A stretch of 64,000 bases of DNA from Thalassospira lucentensis MCCC 1A00383 = DSM 14000 (GTDB taxonomy: Bacteria; Pseudomonadota; Alphaproteobacteria; Rhodospirillales; Thalassospiraceae), in contig NZ_ATWN01000004.1 of NCBI RefSeq assembly GCF_000421265.1, forward strand, positions 124,001-188,000. The letters are read 5' to 3'. The position numbers and the translations under genes were made by a program. How positions within the stretch are numbered: the stretch's first letter is position 1; each line of letters starts with the position of its first letter. Of the stretch, positions 28,172 to 37,903 are shown piece by piece. The notes under the pieces were generated by a model that searched no databases, had not been told where the DNA came from, and saw nothing but the letters and a program-made list of their open reading frames with translations.

Positions 28172-29344
28172 GTGAAACGACCCTATATCCTCGTCATTAT
28201 CGGCGTTGTACTGATCCTGGCCGCGATTGTGCTCAACTACATGTTGACGCAAACCGCCGACGAAGATCTGGCGACGACCGCACCGCAAGCACCGCCAACG
28301 GTTTCAAGCACCGAAGAACCGACGCCCCCGGCAGAGCCATCTGACGGATCGGACCCTGTTGCGCCGAAAATCAAAAATCCAAGTTTTGATGTCGTGCGCA
28401 TTGGCCCGGATGGCAATGCGGTGATTGCCGGTCGTGCGGAACCCAACAGCAAAGTCCGCATCCGCGAAGGCGAAGAAGTCATTGGCGAAGCAACGGCCGA
28501 TGAACGTGGCGAATGGGTTGTCCTGCCGGGTAAGCCGCTGACAAGCGGTGACCGTGAACTTTCGCTTGAAGCCGAAGACGACACCGGAACCGTCAGCAAG
28601 GCCGACGACAAGATCGTTGTCCTGATCCCGGATGAAGCGCCAAAGAAAAATGAGGCTGCTGAACCGACGGATGCACCGGTGCCGGCCACTGACATGGCGA
28701 CCGCGGATAGCAGCGACACTAAAGATACCGGCGACGCTGCCGATACCAGTGCAGATAAAAAAGATCAGCCGATCATTGCCCTGAAAGTCCCGAATGAAGG
28801 CGGTGCTGTCACCGTGATGCAGGGACCGGCAGCCGAAAAAGCCGCTGAACCCAAACAAGACAGCAAAGACGCGGCTGAAAAAATGCCGCGCCTGTCGATT
28901 GGGGTTGTTGATTATGACACCGAAGGCCGCGTTGCGATGTCGGGCAATGCCGACATGGACCATGACGTTCAGGTATATCTTGATAACAAGCTTGTCGGGA
29001 CCGCACCGGCCGATGAAAGCGGCAATTGGTCGCTAACTATTGGTGAGCCGATTGAACCGGGCAATTACACCATGCGTGCCGATCAGCTTGATCCGGCGGG
29101 CAAGGTGACCGCACGTGTTGAAATTCCGTTTGAACGGGCCCGCCCGGAAGAAATTCTTGAGCCGGGATCGCGTTATGTGGTTCAGCCGGGCAACAGCCTG
29201 TGGCGGATCGCGCGCAGCACCTATGGCGAAGGGCTGAAATACTGGGTTATCTATGCGCAGAATCGCAAACAGATCCGCGATCCTGACCTGATTTACCCGG
29301 GGCAGATTTTCGCCCTGCCGACCACGGAAAATGCAGCGGAGTAA
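28172..29344 (+). CDS. LysM domain protein with single membrane anchor
   Basis: A 390-residue protein. An N-terminal helix (about 4-24) anchors or exports it. It is followed by an acidic, Pro/Ala/Asp-rich linker with Ig-like or bacterial-adhesin-like repeats (FDVVRIGPDGNAVIAGRAEPN; later VVDYDTEGRVAMSGNAD) and a C-terminal LysM (YVVQPGNSLWRIARSTYG...YPGQIFALP, about 340-387) for binding peptidoglycan. It starts at GTG 28172. It is followed by a strong terminator and then psd-pssA. Similar proteins are widespread in alphaproteobacteria, with a presumed envelope role. Confidence 0.88.
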   Translation: MKRPYILVIIGVVLILAAIVLNYMLTQTADEDLATTAPQAPPTVSSTEEPTPPAEPSDGSDPVAPKIKNPSFDVVRIGPDGNAVIAGRAEPNSKVRIREGEEVIGEATADERGEWVVLPGKPLTSGDRELSLEAEDDTGTVSKADDKIVVLIPDEAPKKNEAAEPTDAPVPATDMATADSSDTKDTGDAADTSADKKDQPIIALKVPNEGGAVTVMQGPAAEKAAEPKQDSKDAAEKMPRLSIGVVDYDTEGRVAMSGNADMDHDVQVYLDNKLVGTAPADESGNWSLTIGEPIEPGNYTMRADQLDPAGKVTARVEIPFERARPEEILEPGSRYVVQPGNSLWRIARSTYGEGLKYWVIYAQNRKQIRDPDLIYPGQIFALPTTENAAE

Positions 29345-29360
29345 CAGCTGTTCTTTGCGA

Positions 29361-29404
29361 GGGGCAAAACACATGATAAGTGTGTTTTGCCCTTTTCTTT
29401 TTGA
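29361..29404 (+). terminator. Terminator after the LysM gene
   Basis: GGGCAAAACAC and GTGTGTTTTGCCC pair around a short loop and are followed by TTTTCTTTTTG. Confidence 0.8.
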
Positions 29405-29530
29405 AAAGAAGAACAGTTTTGTCCGGGTTGCGTTGCCCTGTATCATCACTAGATGCTAAGAACGCGCCCGAACGGTACCAATCGTACCAATTTGATGTGC
29501 CCAACCCATGGCAACCAGGGAATTAAGACT

Positions 29531-30220
29531 TTGAAATCCGTTCTTGTGCCGATCAATCCAGAAGGCTGGAAATTCGTTGCGATCTTCGCGGCGATCACTG
29601 TGATCCTGTTTTTGATCGCCGAACCACTGGGGTGGGCCGGTGTGATCCTGACGCTGTGGTGCGCGTATTTCTTCCGCGACCCGGATCGTATTACCCCGAC
29701 CGACGAAAACCTTGTCATTTCCCCGGCAGATGGCCGCGTATGCATGATCTCGCAGGCGCCACTGCCCAAGGAACTTGAACTTGATGACAAAACGCCGCGC
29801 ACGCGCGTTTCGATCTTCATGAATGTGTTCAATGTTCACGTTAACCGCTGCCCGATCAATGGCGAAGTGGTGGGCGAGGCCTATGTGCCCGGAAAGTTTG
29901 TGAATGCCGAACTTGATAAGGCATCAGACAACAACGAACGTCAGATCCTGCTTGTCCGTGACAAGGAAGGCCGCGAGTTTGGTGTTGTCCAGATTGCCGG
30001 TCTGGTGGCACGCCGCATCCTGTGTGACGTTGGCACCGGATCGCAGCTTAAGGCCGGTGAACGTTTCGGCCTGATCCGGTTTGGTTCGCGCGTTGATGTC
30101 TATCTGCCCGAAGGTGTCTCGCCGAACGTGATTGTCGGTCAGACCATGATTGCCGGTGAAACCATCCTTGCCGATGTGTTGGTCAAGGGTAAGGAAGCCG
30201 CCATCGGGGAGATCCGTTAA
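29531..30220 (+). CDS. psd: Phosphatidylserine decarboxylase proenzyme
   Basis: A 229-residue pyruvoyl enzyme converting phosphatidylserine to phosphatidylethanolamine at the inner membrane. It is the short archaeal-type Psd used by alphaproteobacteria. An N-terminal membrane helix pair (about 14-44), SPADGRV (64-70) and [11 protein letters not shown] are visible. The self-cleavage site is FGS (G185-S186), which yields alpha and beta chains. TTG 29531 is preferred, with AGGGA 9 bp upstream; an earlier in-frame ATG at 29495 is an alternative. Its stop overlaps the pssA start (TAATG), coupling two consecutive steps of one pathway. Confidence 0.93.
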   Translation: MKSVLVPINPEGWKFVAIFAAITVILFLIAEPLGWAGVILTLWCAYFFRDPDRITPTDENLVISPADGRVCMISQAPLPKELELDDKTPRTRVSIFMNVFNVHVNRCPINGEVVGEAYVPGKFVNAELDKASDNNERQILLVRDKEGREFGVVQIAGLVARRILCDVGTGSQLKAGERFGLIRFGSRVDVYLPEGVSPNVIVGQTMIAGETILADVLVKGKEAAIGEIR

Positions 30221-31080
30221 TGGCTGGCGGCATCCGACCGATCAACCGTCCGCGCAGGTTCAAGGCCCTGTCCTTGACCCGCCTTGTGCCCAATGTCGCA
30301 ACCCTGATGGGGATGTGCACGGGCCTGACGTCGATCCGCTTTGCCATGCAGGATCGCTGGGAAGCCGCGGTTGCCGCCATTCTGATTGCCGGGATCATTG
30401 ATGGTCTTGATGGCCGTCTGGCCCGTATGCTGAACGCCTCAAGCCGCTTTGGCGCCGAACTCGATAGTCTTTCGGACTTTGTCTGCTTTGGCGTCGCACC
30501 TGCGATGATGCTGTATTTCTGGTCGCTGCATGAATTGGGGCCAATCGGTTGGGCCTTGTCGCTTTTGTTTGCGGTCTGCATGTCGTTGCGTCTGGCGCGG
30601 TTTAACACCCAGATGCTGGGCGAACCGGAAATGCCGACATGGGCCTACCGCTTTTTTACCGGGGTTCCGGCCCCGGCGGCGGCCGCCCTTGCAATGTGGC
30701 CGATTGTCCTGACCCTGCAGTTTGGCGAAGGCATTTTTGACAGCCCCTATATCGTTGCACCTTATGGTGTTTTGATTGCCTGTCTGATGGTGTCGCGTTT
30801 GCCGACCTATTCATTTAAAAAGGTCAAAATCCCGCGTGCATGGGTCTTGCCCTTGATGCTGGCATTTGGGGCGTCGGTGGCGTTTCTGGTGTCCTCACCG
30901 TGGCTGACACTGTCGGCGATTGCGGCGATTTATTTGATCAGCATGCCGCTGTCTTATCGGTCCTACCGCCGTATGGGCGTTGAAAATCAGCACGAGATGG
31001 ACAAGGCAGACGAAGAAGACGATGACGGGGAATCTGACGAAGACCCCGAAGAGGGACTTAATCGCGTTCATCAGAACTGA
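30220..31080 (+). CDS. pssA: CDP-diacylglycerol-serine O-phosphatidyltransferase
   Basis: A 286-residue integral membrane enzyme that makes phosphatidylserine from CDP-diacylglycerol and serine. The CDP-alcohol phosphotransferase motif is complete at residues 61-86: D61, D64-G65, A68-R69, G78, D82, D86. About eight helices follow, ending in an acidic tail (DEEDDDGESDEDPEEG). It is coupled to psd by the TAATG overlap and closed by the terminator at 31107-31136. Confidence 0.95.
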   Translation: MAGGIRPINRPRRFKALSLTRLVPNVATLMGMCTGLTSIRFAMQDRWEAAVAAILIAGIIDGLDGRLARMLNASSRFGAELDSLSDFVCFGVAPAMMLYFWSLHELGPIGWALSLLFAVCMSLRLARFNTQMLGEPEMPTWAYRFFTGVPAPAAAALAMWPIVLTLQFGEGIFDSPYIVAPYGVLIACLMVSRLPTYSFKKVKIPRAWVLPLMLAFGASVAFLVSSPWLTLSAIAAIYLISMPLSYRSYRRMGVENQHEMDKADEEDDDGESDEDPEEGLNRVHQN

Positions 31081-31106
31081 CTTTAATATGTGGTGATCTG
31101 TTACGC

Positions 31107-31136
31107 AAAAGCCGGCATCACGTGCCGGCTTTTTTG
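31107..31136 (+). terminator. Terminator of the psd-pssA operon
   Basis: AAGCCGGCA and TGCCGGCTT form a 9-bp stem followed by TTTTTTG. Confidence 0.85.
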
Positions 31137-31175
31137 TGTTTGCAGTCATGTCCGCGTGTGACACGGCAAGACCGG

Positions 31176-32090
31176 TTACTCTGTGATGTCGTCTTTGTGC
31201 GCCTGCCAGAAACGGACTTCACGGGCATACCGTTTGCGGTCGGACTGCGACAGTGACGCGGTATAGAATGTGACCCACGGCATTTCGGGGTGTTCAACAA
31301 CCAGTGCATTGATGTCATTGACGACCGCGTGCCCGGTCTGGGTTTTAGTGCAGGCAATCGATGCTGGAATAACATGATCATTCCCCGCAATCGGCCAGGT
31401 GGTAAAGCGGGTGTCGGGTGTTTTTTGACGCCGGTGATATTCAAGCTCGGCCGGGAAATAGAGCGTCCAGTCAATGCGATCCAATGTGATCATCGGGAGA
31501 AACTGCTCATCCGTTCCGATGACGGTCATGGTCGGATTGCCCGAAAACGATTTAAGGATCGGGTCAACGACCGCGCCATAGGACCGTTGGGCGCGAATGG
31601 CACCATTGAGTTTCCCGCTTTTGATCAGGCGCACCAGATCAACATGGTCGTCATCATCAAGATACGGCGTAAGGCGATCATCATTCTTTGTCTGTGTCAC
31701 CAGACTGACGGGGAGATGGGGTAAAACGGCATCGGAAAAAATCAGGATCTGTTCGCGTTCCGGGGTCTTGTTCATGCCGATGTTGCAAAGCGTCCCGCCT
31801 TCGGTAAGCGACTGCATCAAGCGCGGAAGCGGCACGATTTCCTTTTTGTGACGATAGGCCGGCAGGCGATCAATAAACCAGTCAAGCGTATCGACCCCAT
31901 AACCAACAATCTTGCCGTCTTTTTCGACCATCGCCGGGGGCAATGGCGTCAGGGTCCAGACAATTTCATTGACGGGCTGGGCCAGCACCGGAGTAATAAA
32001 TGCTGGTCCACATAATGCCGGGGCAAACAATCCCAGTGCCATCCATCGGGCGCGCTTAAGGCAGGAACGAAATAACAGCATCAACACCAA
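31176..32090 (-). CDS. Orphan periplasmic solute-binding-like protein, paralogue 1
   Basis: A 304-residue exported protein (signal peptide about 1-37, ending PVLAQ) with a family-3-like binding fold. The motifs TLCNIGMNKTPEREQILIF and DWTLYFPAELEYHRRQ are shared with the next gene (DWSLYFPSEAEYYRRQ), so the two are tandem paralogues. It resembles the TIGR02285-type group of SBP_bac_3 proteins that have no cognate ABC partners. ATG 32090 or 32081 may be the start. Ligand and role are unknown; a chemosensory or periplasmic sensor partner is possible. Confidence 0.75.
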   Translation of the reverse strand: MVLMLLFRSCLKRARWMALGLFAPALCGPAFITPVLAQPVNEIVWTLTPLPPAMVEKDGKIVGYGVDTLDWFIDRLPAYRHKKEIVPLPRLMQSLTEGGTLCNIGMNKTPEREQILIFSDAVLPHLPVSLVTQTKNDDRLTPYLDDDDHVDLVRLIKSGKLNGAIRAQRSYGAVVDPILKSFSGNPTMTVIGTDEQFLPMITLDRIDWTLYFPAELEYHRRQKTPDTRFTTWPIAGNDHVIPASIACTKTQTGHAVVNDINALVVEHPEMPWVTFYTASLSQSDRKRYAREVRFWQAHKDDITE

Positions 32091-32223
32091 GCCGGTTGTT
32101 CATTAAAATCTATTCTACCCTTAGTAATAAGTGTACTGCAGATGGAATTTGCAAATTTTTTCTGATTTTAATCAGATGCTTGCTCAGATGAACGATCCAG
32201 CTTGAGGGGAAGTTGGACCAAGG

Positions 32224-33111
32224 TTAGAAAATGCTGGCACTGATAAATTGCTGGCGGGCCTGCTCAAACCATTCGCGGTCCTTGGTATTAAGCCATGCGG
32301 CGTAAAAGTCGGTCCAGGGCATGGTTGGGTTGGCATCAATAATCGCATTGATCCGCGCGATGACTGTGCGTCCCGCCGGTGTGTTGGCACAGCCAATCGT
32401 TGCTTCAAGCAAATTGGTGTTGCCTTCAATCGGTAATGCCATGATCGCCTGATCGGGGGCTGACTGGCGGCGGTAATATTCTGCTTCGGACGGGAAATAC
32501 AGGCTCCAGTCGATCCGTTTTAACGCCAGCATCTTTAAAAGTTTGGTGTCATCGACAACTTCCATCACCTGATCGGAGGTGCGATAGCGTGCCAGATGGC
32601 TGTCAACCAGCCCGCCATAAGCGCGCTTAAGGCGCACCGCACCTTGAAAATGAACGTTCGACAGCAACTGCCACAAAAGAATGTGGCCCTGATCATTCAT
32701 GAACGGTTTGTAACGATCAAAATCTTCTTGGCGGATAACAATCGAAATCGGCAGATGCAAAAGAACCGTTTTCGCAAAGACGATGAATTCGCGCCGATCC
32801 GGGGTCGGGATCAGGGTGGTGCTGCACCGGATGCCATCGGCCGTATTGCGCATTTCCGCAAGCAGGCGTGACAAAGGAATGTGCAGGACAGTGTGGTCGT
32901 AATCGGTCAAACGCTTCACGAACCAATTTTGGGTATCGGCGGCATAGCCTGTCAGGTTTGACTGATCGGTGATGAAGGCCGGCGCAAACGGGGGAACCGC
33001 CCATGTTAGCATTTCTTTTGCCAACGGCGCGGCAGGCCTTGCAAAGGCGCACATCACAAACGCACCAACAAACGCGATGCACCTCAGCCACTTTTTAACA
33101 GCTGTTTTCAT
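32224..33111 (-). CDS. Orphan periplasmic solute-binding-like protein, paralogue 2
   Basis: About 295 residues with a signal peptide (hydrophobic stretch about 10-28) and the same fold and motifs as the gene downstream (IRCSTTLIPTPDRREFIVF; DWSLYFPSEAEYYRRQ; ATIGCANTPAGRTVIARIN). ATG 33111 is chosen because GGGAAG lies 5-6 bp upstream. The 133-bp gap between the paralogues has no clear terminator, so they may be co-transcribed. The ligand is unknown. Confidence 0.75.
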   Translation of the reverse strand: MKTAVKKWLRCIAFVGAFVMCAFARPAAPLAKEMLTWAVPPFAPAFITDQSNLTGYAADTQNWFVKRLTDYDHTVLHIPLSRLLAEMRNTADGIRCSTTLIPTPDRREFIVFAKTVLLHLPISIVIRQEDFDRYKPFMNDQGHILLWQLLSNVHFQGAVRLKRAYGGLVDSHLARYRTSDQVMEVVDDTKLLKMLALKRIDWSLYFPSEAEYYRRQSAPDQAIMALPIEGNTNLLEATIGCANTPAGRTVIARINAIIDANPTMPWTDFYAAWLNTKDREWFEQARQQFISASIF

Positions 33112-33276
33112 TCGATCTTCCCACACGGACTATTCTTATGTGTCTTCTTCTTAGTGCTAAGGATAAGCCAGAAACCCTTATCAAAATATGTATGTAAGGC
33201 GATACGCATCTTAAAGAGGGGGCTGCTGTGGGGATAAACCGTTCGGGCAGTGTCGTGGGCCGTGATCCTAAAGATA

Positions 33277-33310
33277 ACCAGCCCCCAAACGGGGAAGTTT
33301 GGGGGCTGGT
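33277..33310 (-). terminator. Long hairpin terminator after the RND operon
   Basis: ACCAGCCCCCAAAC and GTTTGGGGGCTGGT form a perfect 14-bp stem with a 6-nt loop. It ends with TTATCTTT on the minus strand, about 50 bp after the RND pump stop. Confidence 0.75.
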
Positions 33311-33357
33311 CTAACCGCGCGGCGGGGTCGGGGGGGAAGTGTCGCGCGGCTATTGGG

Positions 33358-36300
33358 TTAACGTGAGGTCGCGGGTCTGATCTTTCCCATTACCTCGGAC
33401 GTTTTTTGTCCAATCCATGGTTTAAGCCGCCTGAAACCACCGCCCATCTTGTGACGCATCATCAGCGCACAGGGAGTAAAGATCAGGGTCAAGACCGTGG
33501 CAAAGGCCAGACCAAACGCAATGGAGGTTGAAAGCTGCACCCACCATTGCGTGGAGGGCGCACCGATGCTGACGTCACGGGCGACGAAATCGATATTGAT
33601 CTGAAGCACCATCGGCACCAGACCCAGAATGGTCGTCACCGTGGTCAGCATCACCGGACGCAAACGTTGCGCACCGGTCTGAAGAATGGCCGCCTCGATA
33701 CTGCCAGCGGTATGTTTAAGCCGGTCAAACGTATCAATCAGAACGATGTTGTTGTTCACAACAATACCCGCCAGTGCCACCACCCCGATGCCATTCATCA
33801 CGATGGAAAATGCCTGCCCGGTGATCATTAGGCCAACGAACACACCGGCTGTCGACATGACGATCGCAATCATGATCAGAAGCGAACTTGAGATGCTGTT
33901 AAACTGCGTCACCAGAATAATGAACATAATGAACAGCGCTACCGTAAAGGCATTCATCAGGAAGTCCGCCGATCTTTGCTGTTCTTCGTCCTGACCTTTG
34001 AATTCAATCGATACACGCGGATCAATATCAAGGTTGCTCATCCATGCCTTGACTTCACCAAGCTTGGTATCGACCAGAACACCATCGGCAACGTCGGCCT
34101 TAACCGTCAGCGCCCGGCGGCTGTCAACACGGGTCAGTGTACCGGTTTTAAGCTTCGGCGTGCGTTTGACAAAGTTCGCCAGCGGCACCAACCCCTTTTC
34201 GGTGGCAATCTGAAGGTTGTTAAGCTCATCAAGGGATCGATATTTGGCCGGGAACCGCCCGACAATGTCGATCTCCTCGGTGGAATCATCGGGGCGATAG
34301 GTCGAAAAATCGATCCCGTTGGTCACCAGTTTAATCACATTGCCAATCTGATTGATGTCGGCGCCAAATTTAAGCGCCTGTGCGCGATCAACGCTAAATT
34401 CCCAATCAATACCGGGTGGTGATTTACCATCCTCATAATTGTACATTCCGCCGATTTCCTGCAATCCGGCAATCAGTTTGCTGGCGGTTTCGTCAAGAAG
34501 CTCGGGATAGAACGACCGCAACTGGATCTGGATATCCTTGCCTTGCGGCGGGCCTGCTTCCTCGGCACGGACTTCGATCTGAATGCCCGCCAGATCGGCG
34601 GTTTCGGCCAAAATACGTTTTTCAATTTCGCTAGCTGTGGGGCGTGTTTGCCAATCGGCATATTCAAGTTGAACCACACCAATGACGTCTTCCGGGGCCT
34701 CGTTGCCGCCTGCACCGTTGCCTGAACGGGCATAGACCGTATCAAACCAGTTCTCACCTTCATGATGGGTATCAAGGGCCAGGATGCGGTCTTCAACTTC
34801 TTTAAGCAACGCATCCTGTTCGTAATAGGACATGTTGCCGCGCGCACGGACCTGAACAATGGCGACTTCCGGTTCAACTTCGGGGAAAAACTCAACCCCC
34901 TTGCCGAGGATACCAAATGATGCCCAAACAGAAGCAAGGATCACAAACGCCGCGGGCACCACGGCCCAGTAATAGCGAAGCGACCCGCGCAGCATGCGGA
35001 TATAGAACCCGGTGCCACCTCTGACCTTATCAATGTCATCGGCATGGTCGGCGGCAATGGCTTGGAGGCTTTCATTCGAAGTTGCACCGGGTTTGCCAAA
35101 CCATGCGCCAACGGTCGGTACAAAGATCAATGCCATGGCAAGCGATGCGGTCAGGGTAAACAGCACCGTAATCGGCAGGAACTTCATGAATTCGCCAACA
35201 ACATCGGGCCAAAATGCCAGCGGCAGGAAGGCCGCAAGTGTCGTTGCCGTCGATGCAATGATCGGCATTGCCATGCGTTTGGCCGCCAGTGGATAGGCTT
35301 TGCTACGATGCAGGCCATCGATCATTTTACGATCGGCATATTCGGTGACAACAATTGCCCCGTCGACCAGCATCCCGACCGCCAAAATCAGGCTGAACAG
35401 CACGACCATATTAACCGTCATGCCGAGCGCCCACAGGACCAGAATAGCAGTCAGGAAAGATCCAGGGATCGCAAGACCTACCAGCAAGCCTGACCGCCAG
35501 CCAATGGACCAGATCACGACAACCATCACCAGCAGGATCGCCAAGATGACACTGTTTTGCAGGTCATTAAGCATCATTCGGATGTCAGATGATTTGTCCT
35601 GCGAATAATTGATGGTCAGGTTGGGCGGAAACGCTTGTTGTGCTTCGGCCGTGGTGGCCTTGATGGCATCAATCACCTCGATGATATTTTCACCAACGCG
35701 TTTGGAAACTTCAATTGCGATGGCGGGTTGACCATTGAGCCGGGCAAAGCTTTGGGCGTCTTTGAACGTCCGGCGAACTTCGCCGATATCGCGGAAACGA
35801 ATGACGGAATCGCCATCGACAATCAACGGCATATCAAGGATGTCATTGACCGATTCAAACAGGCCGGGAACCTTGATGTTAAAGCGCCCCGTACCGGTAT
35901 CAACCGCACCCGCAGCCACCAGCGCGTTCGAATTGCGCACAAGCGATACGATGTCGATGCCATTAAGCCGATAGGCCTCGATCTTCATCGGATCGATGAT
36001 GAACTCAACCAGTTCTTCGCGGTCCCCTGCAAGATTGGCTTCAAGAACGGCAGGCAATCCTTCGATGGAATCTTTCAGGTCGCGCGCCATACGCAGCAAT
36101 GCGCGTTCGGGCACATCCCCCGACAGGGTGACAACCAGAACCGGGAACAGCGACAGATTGATCTCGTGAACTTTGGGCTCGTCTGTTTCTGCGGGTAATT
36201 CGGATTTGGCGATATCAACCCGTTCGCGCACATCGGCAAGCGCTTCGTCGATATTAACATCGGAATAAAATTCAAGCGTGACAGACGCCCCGTCCTGATA

Positions 36301-36558
36301 GGACTGGGAACTCATTTCCTTCACACCTTCGATGCTGCGCAGTTCCTGTTCCATCGGACGCAGCAAAAGCCGTTCGGCATCTTCGGGCGATACGCCGTCA
36401 TGATGCATGGTGACATATAAAACCGGGATCTGAACATCTGGATCGGCTTCTTTGGGGATGGTGTTATAGCCAATCCAACCGGTCGCCAGCAACAGGATCA
36501 GAACCAGAATAACAGTGCGTGATCTGTGTAATGCGTGATCAATCAGGGACATTTTCAT
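33358..36558 (-). CDS. RND efflux pump inner-membrane subunit (AcrB family)
   Basis: A 1066-residue proton-driven exporter with the RND plan: N-terminal helix, large periplasmic loop (DNA for TLEFYSDVNIDEALADVRERV), helices 2-6 (LVMVVVIWSIGW, AVGMLVDGAIVVTEY), a second large loop and helices 8-12 (GVVALAGIVVNNNIVLIDTF). The relay residues are placed as in AcrB relatives: Asp in the VDGAIVV helix and the following acidic residue. An adaptor gene is directly upstream; there is no outer-membrane channel gene, so a TolC encoded elsewhere is presumed. It is under PadR control (37904-38488). The substrate is unknown. Confidence 0.95.
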   Translation of the reverse strand: MKMSLIDHALHRSRTVILVLILLLATGWIGYNTIPKEADPDVQIPVLYVTMHHDGVSPEDAERLLLRPMEQELRSIEGVKEMSSQSYQDGASVTLEFYSDVNIDEALADVRERVDIAKSELPAETDEPKVHEINLSLFPVLVVTLSGDVPERALLRMARDLKDSIEGLPAVLEANLAGDREELVEFIIDPMKIEAYRLNGIDIVSLVRNSNALVAAGAVDTGTGRFNIKVPGLFESVNDILDMPLIVDGDSVIRFRDIGEVRRTFKDAQSFARLNGQPAIAIEVSKRVGENIIEVIDAIKATTAEAQQAFPPNLTINYSQDKSSDIRMMLNDLQNSVILAILLVMVVVIWSIGWRSGLLVGLAIPGSFLTAILVLWALGMTVNMVVLFSLILAVGMLVDGAIVVTEYADRKMIDGLHRSKAYPLAAKRMAMPIIASTATTLAAFLPLAFWPDVVGEFMKFLPITVLFTLTASLAMALIFVPTVGAWFGKPGATSNESLQAIAADHADDIDKVRGGTGFYIRMLRGSLRYYWAVVPAAFVILASVWASFGILGKGVEFFPEVEPEVAIVQVRARGNMSYYEQDALLKEVEDRILALDTHHEGENWFDTVYARSGNGAGGNEAPEDVIGVVQLEYADWQTRPTASEIEKRILAETADLAGIQIEVRAEEAGPPQGKDIQIQLRSFYPELLDETASKLIAGLQEIGGMYNYEDGKSPPGIDWEFSVDRAQALKFGADINQIGNVIKLVTNGIDFSTYRPDDSTEEIDIVGRFPAKYRSLDELNNLQIATEKGLVPLANFVKRTPKLKTGTLTRVDSRRALTVKADVADGVLVDTKLGEVKAWMSNLDIDPRVSIEFKGQDEEQQRSADFLMNAFTVALFIMFIILVTQFNSISSSLLIMIAIVMSTAGVFVGLMITGQAFSIVMNGIGVVALAGIVVNNNIVLIDTFDRLKHTAGSIEAAILQTGAQRLRPVMLTTVTTILGLVPMVLQINIDFVARDVSIGAPSTQWWVQLSTSIAFGLAFATVLTLIFTPCALMMRHKMGGGFRRLKPWIGQKTSEVMGKIRPATSR

Positions 36559-36577
36559 TGCTCCTCATGTCCACGCA

Positions 36578-37789
36578 TCAGCGCGCGACTTTTTCCGACA
36601 GGGTGGTCGCACTTTGGTCATCGGCATCCGTCTCGGCATCTTTCACCTGGGTCGGGATCGGCAGGCCGTTTTCATCTGTTTCCAGATGCACAACGCCGAC
36701 AGTCGCCCCTTCCTTGACCCAGTCATGGCCGACAACGATCAGTTCGAACTTTTCGGGCAGGCCGCCAATCCAGACCCGTTCACGATTGCCGCCCTGAAGC
36801 TCGACGGGCAGGAAATCGACCTTGTTGCCGTCAACCACCGAGCGCACGCCAAGTTTTCCGTCGTCATTCAGGGTCAAGACCGATGGCAGAACCTGATGGG
36901 CGCGTTTGGTGCCAACCGGAATTTCCATCTCGGCGGTCATGCCATCGGGAATGGAAAGATCGGTGTTGTCGATTTCAACTTCGACCCGGAAGGTGCGGGT
37001 GCTGTTGTCAGCAACGCGCGCCGCATACCGCACGATACCGTCATATTCAGTCCCGTCATACAGCCGCACATGGGCAAGCTGGCCCAGATCAATTGCCCGG
37101 ATTGAATGTTCGGGAACATGGGCGACCACCAACATCGGGTCTGCCTTGATCAGGGTTGCAACAGGATCACCAATCGACATCAGATCGCCGATGTCTGCGG
37201 GCAGGTTTTCAACAATGCCGTCAAACGGGGCGCGGATTTCGGTGTGGTTCAATTCGGTTTGGGCGATTTTAAGGTCGGCACGTGCCTCTTCGAGCAATGC
37301 CAGCGTTTGGGCAACACCGGTTTTCGACCGGTAGTTCTTTTCGGCCAGACTTTCGGCCGCCTTGCTTTCAAGTTCACGCTGGGCCACAAGCGCACGCGCC
37401 TTTTGGACCTGTGCCATGCGGCCATCAACGGCCAGCTTGGCAATCAGATCGCCTTTGTTGATGGGCTGGCCTTTGGCAATGCCAAGTTCAACAACGCTTG
37501 CTTCGGTTTCTGCCCGGATTTCAACGGAAATGACCGCTTCTGTCCGTCCCGATACTCTCAGAAAATCAACATGATCAACCGCATTGCTGGTGATGGTGCG
37601 GACACTGGCGCGTGTGGCCCCATCGGTGCCGGGGGCATTCGCGGCACCTGAGGCACCTGTCGTGCTGGCGTCATCAGCCTGTGCCATGGCGGCGTCATCG
37701 GCAGTATCGTCTCCGACCAGATAGGCCGAGCCAATCCATATGACGGTCCCAACGACCAGAAAAATGGCAATAAGCCGTGATGCATTCAT
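36578..37789 (-). CDS. RND periplasmic adaptor (membrane fusion protein)
   Basis: A 403-residue adaptor linking the RND pump to an outer-membrane channel. An N-terminal helix (about 5-25) is followed by an acidic Ala/Asp/Thr linker, the lipoyl halves (AKGQPINKGDLIAKL and FDGIVENLPADIGDL), a helical hairpin and beta-barrel domains. GAGGGAA precedes the start by about 8 bp. It lies 19 bp before the pump gene and 114 bp after the PadR gene, all on one strand, giving a PadR-adaptor-pump operon. Confidence 0.94.
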   Translation of the reverse strand: MNASRLIAIFLVVGTVIWIGSAYLVGDDTADDAAMAQADDASTTGASGAANAPGTDGATRASVRTITSNAVDHVDFLRVSGRTEAVISVEIRAETEASVVELGIAKGQPINKGDLIAKLAVDGRMAQVQKARALVAQRELESKAAESLAEKNYRSKTGVAQTLALLEEARADLKIAQTELNHTEIRAPFDGIVENLPADIGDLMSIGDPVATLIKADPMLVVAHVPEHSIRAIDLGQLAHVRLYDGTEYDGIVRYAARVADNSTRTFRVEVEIDNTDLSIPDGMTAEMEIPVGTKRAHQVLPSVLTLNDDGKLGVRSVVDGNKVDFLPVELQGGNRERVWIGGLPEKFELIVVGHDWVKEGATVGVVHLETDENGLPIPTQVKDAETDADDQSATTLSEKVAR

Positions 37790-37903
37790 GTTCTTGTTCC
37801 CTCAAATATTCCGGTGGCGGAATGCGTCTTTGACATCATCGTAGGCACGTCTTTGGCGTGGTGATCAGATGTAGTCCGGGGCCGTTCGGGGCTTGCCGTC
37901 TGA

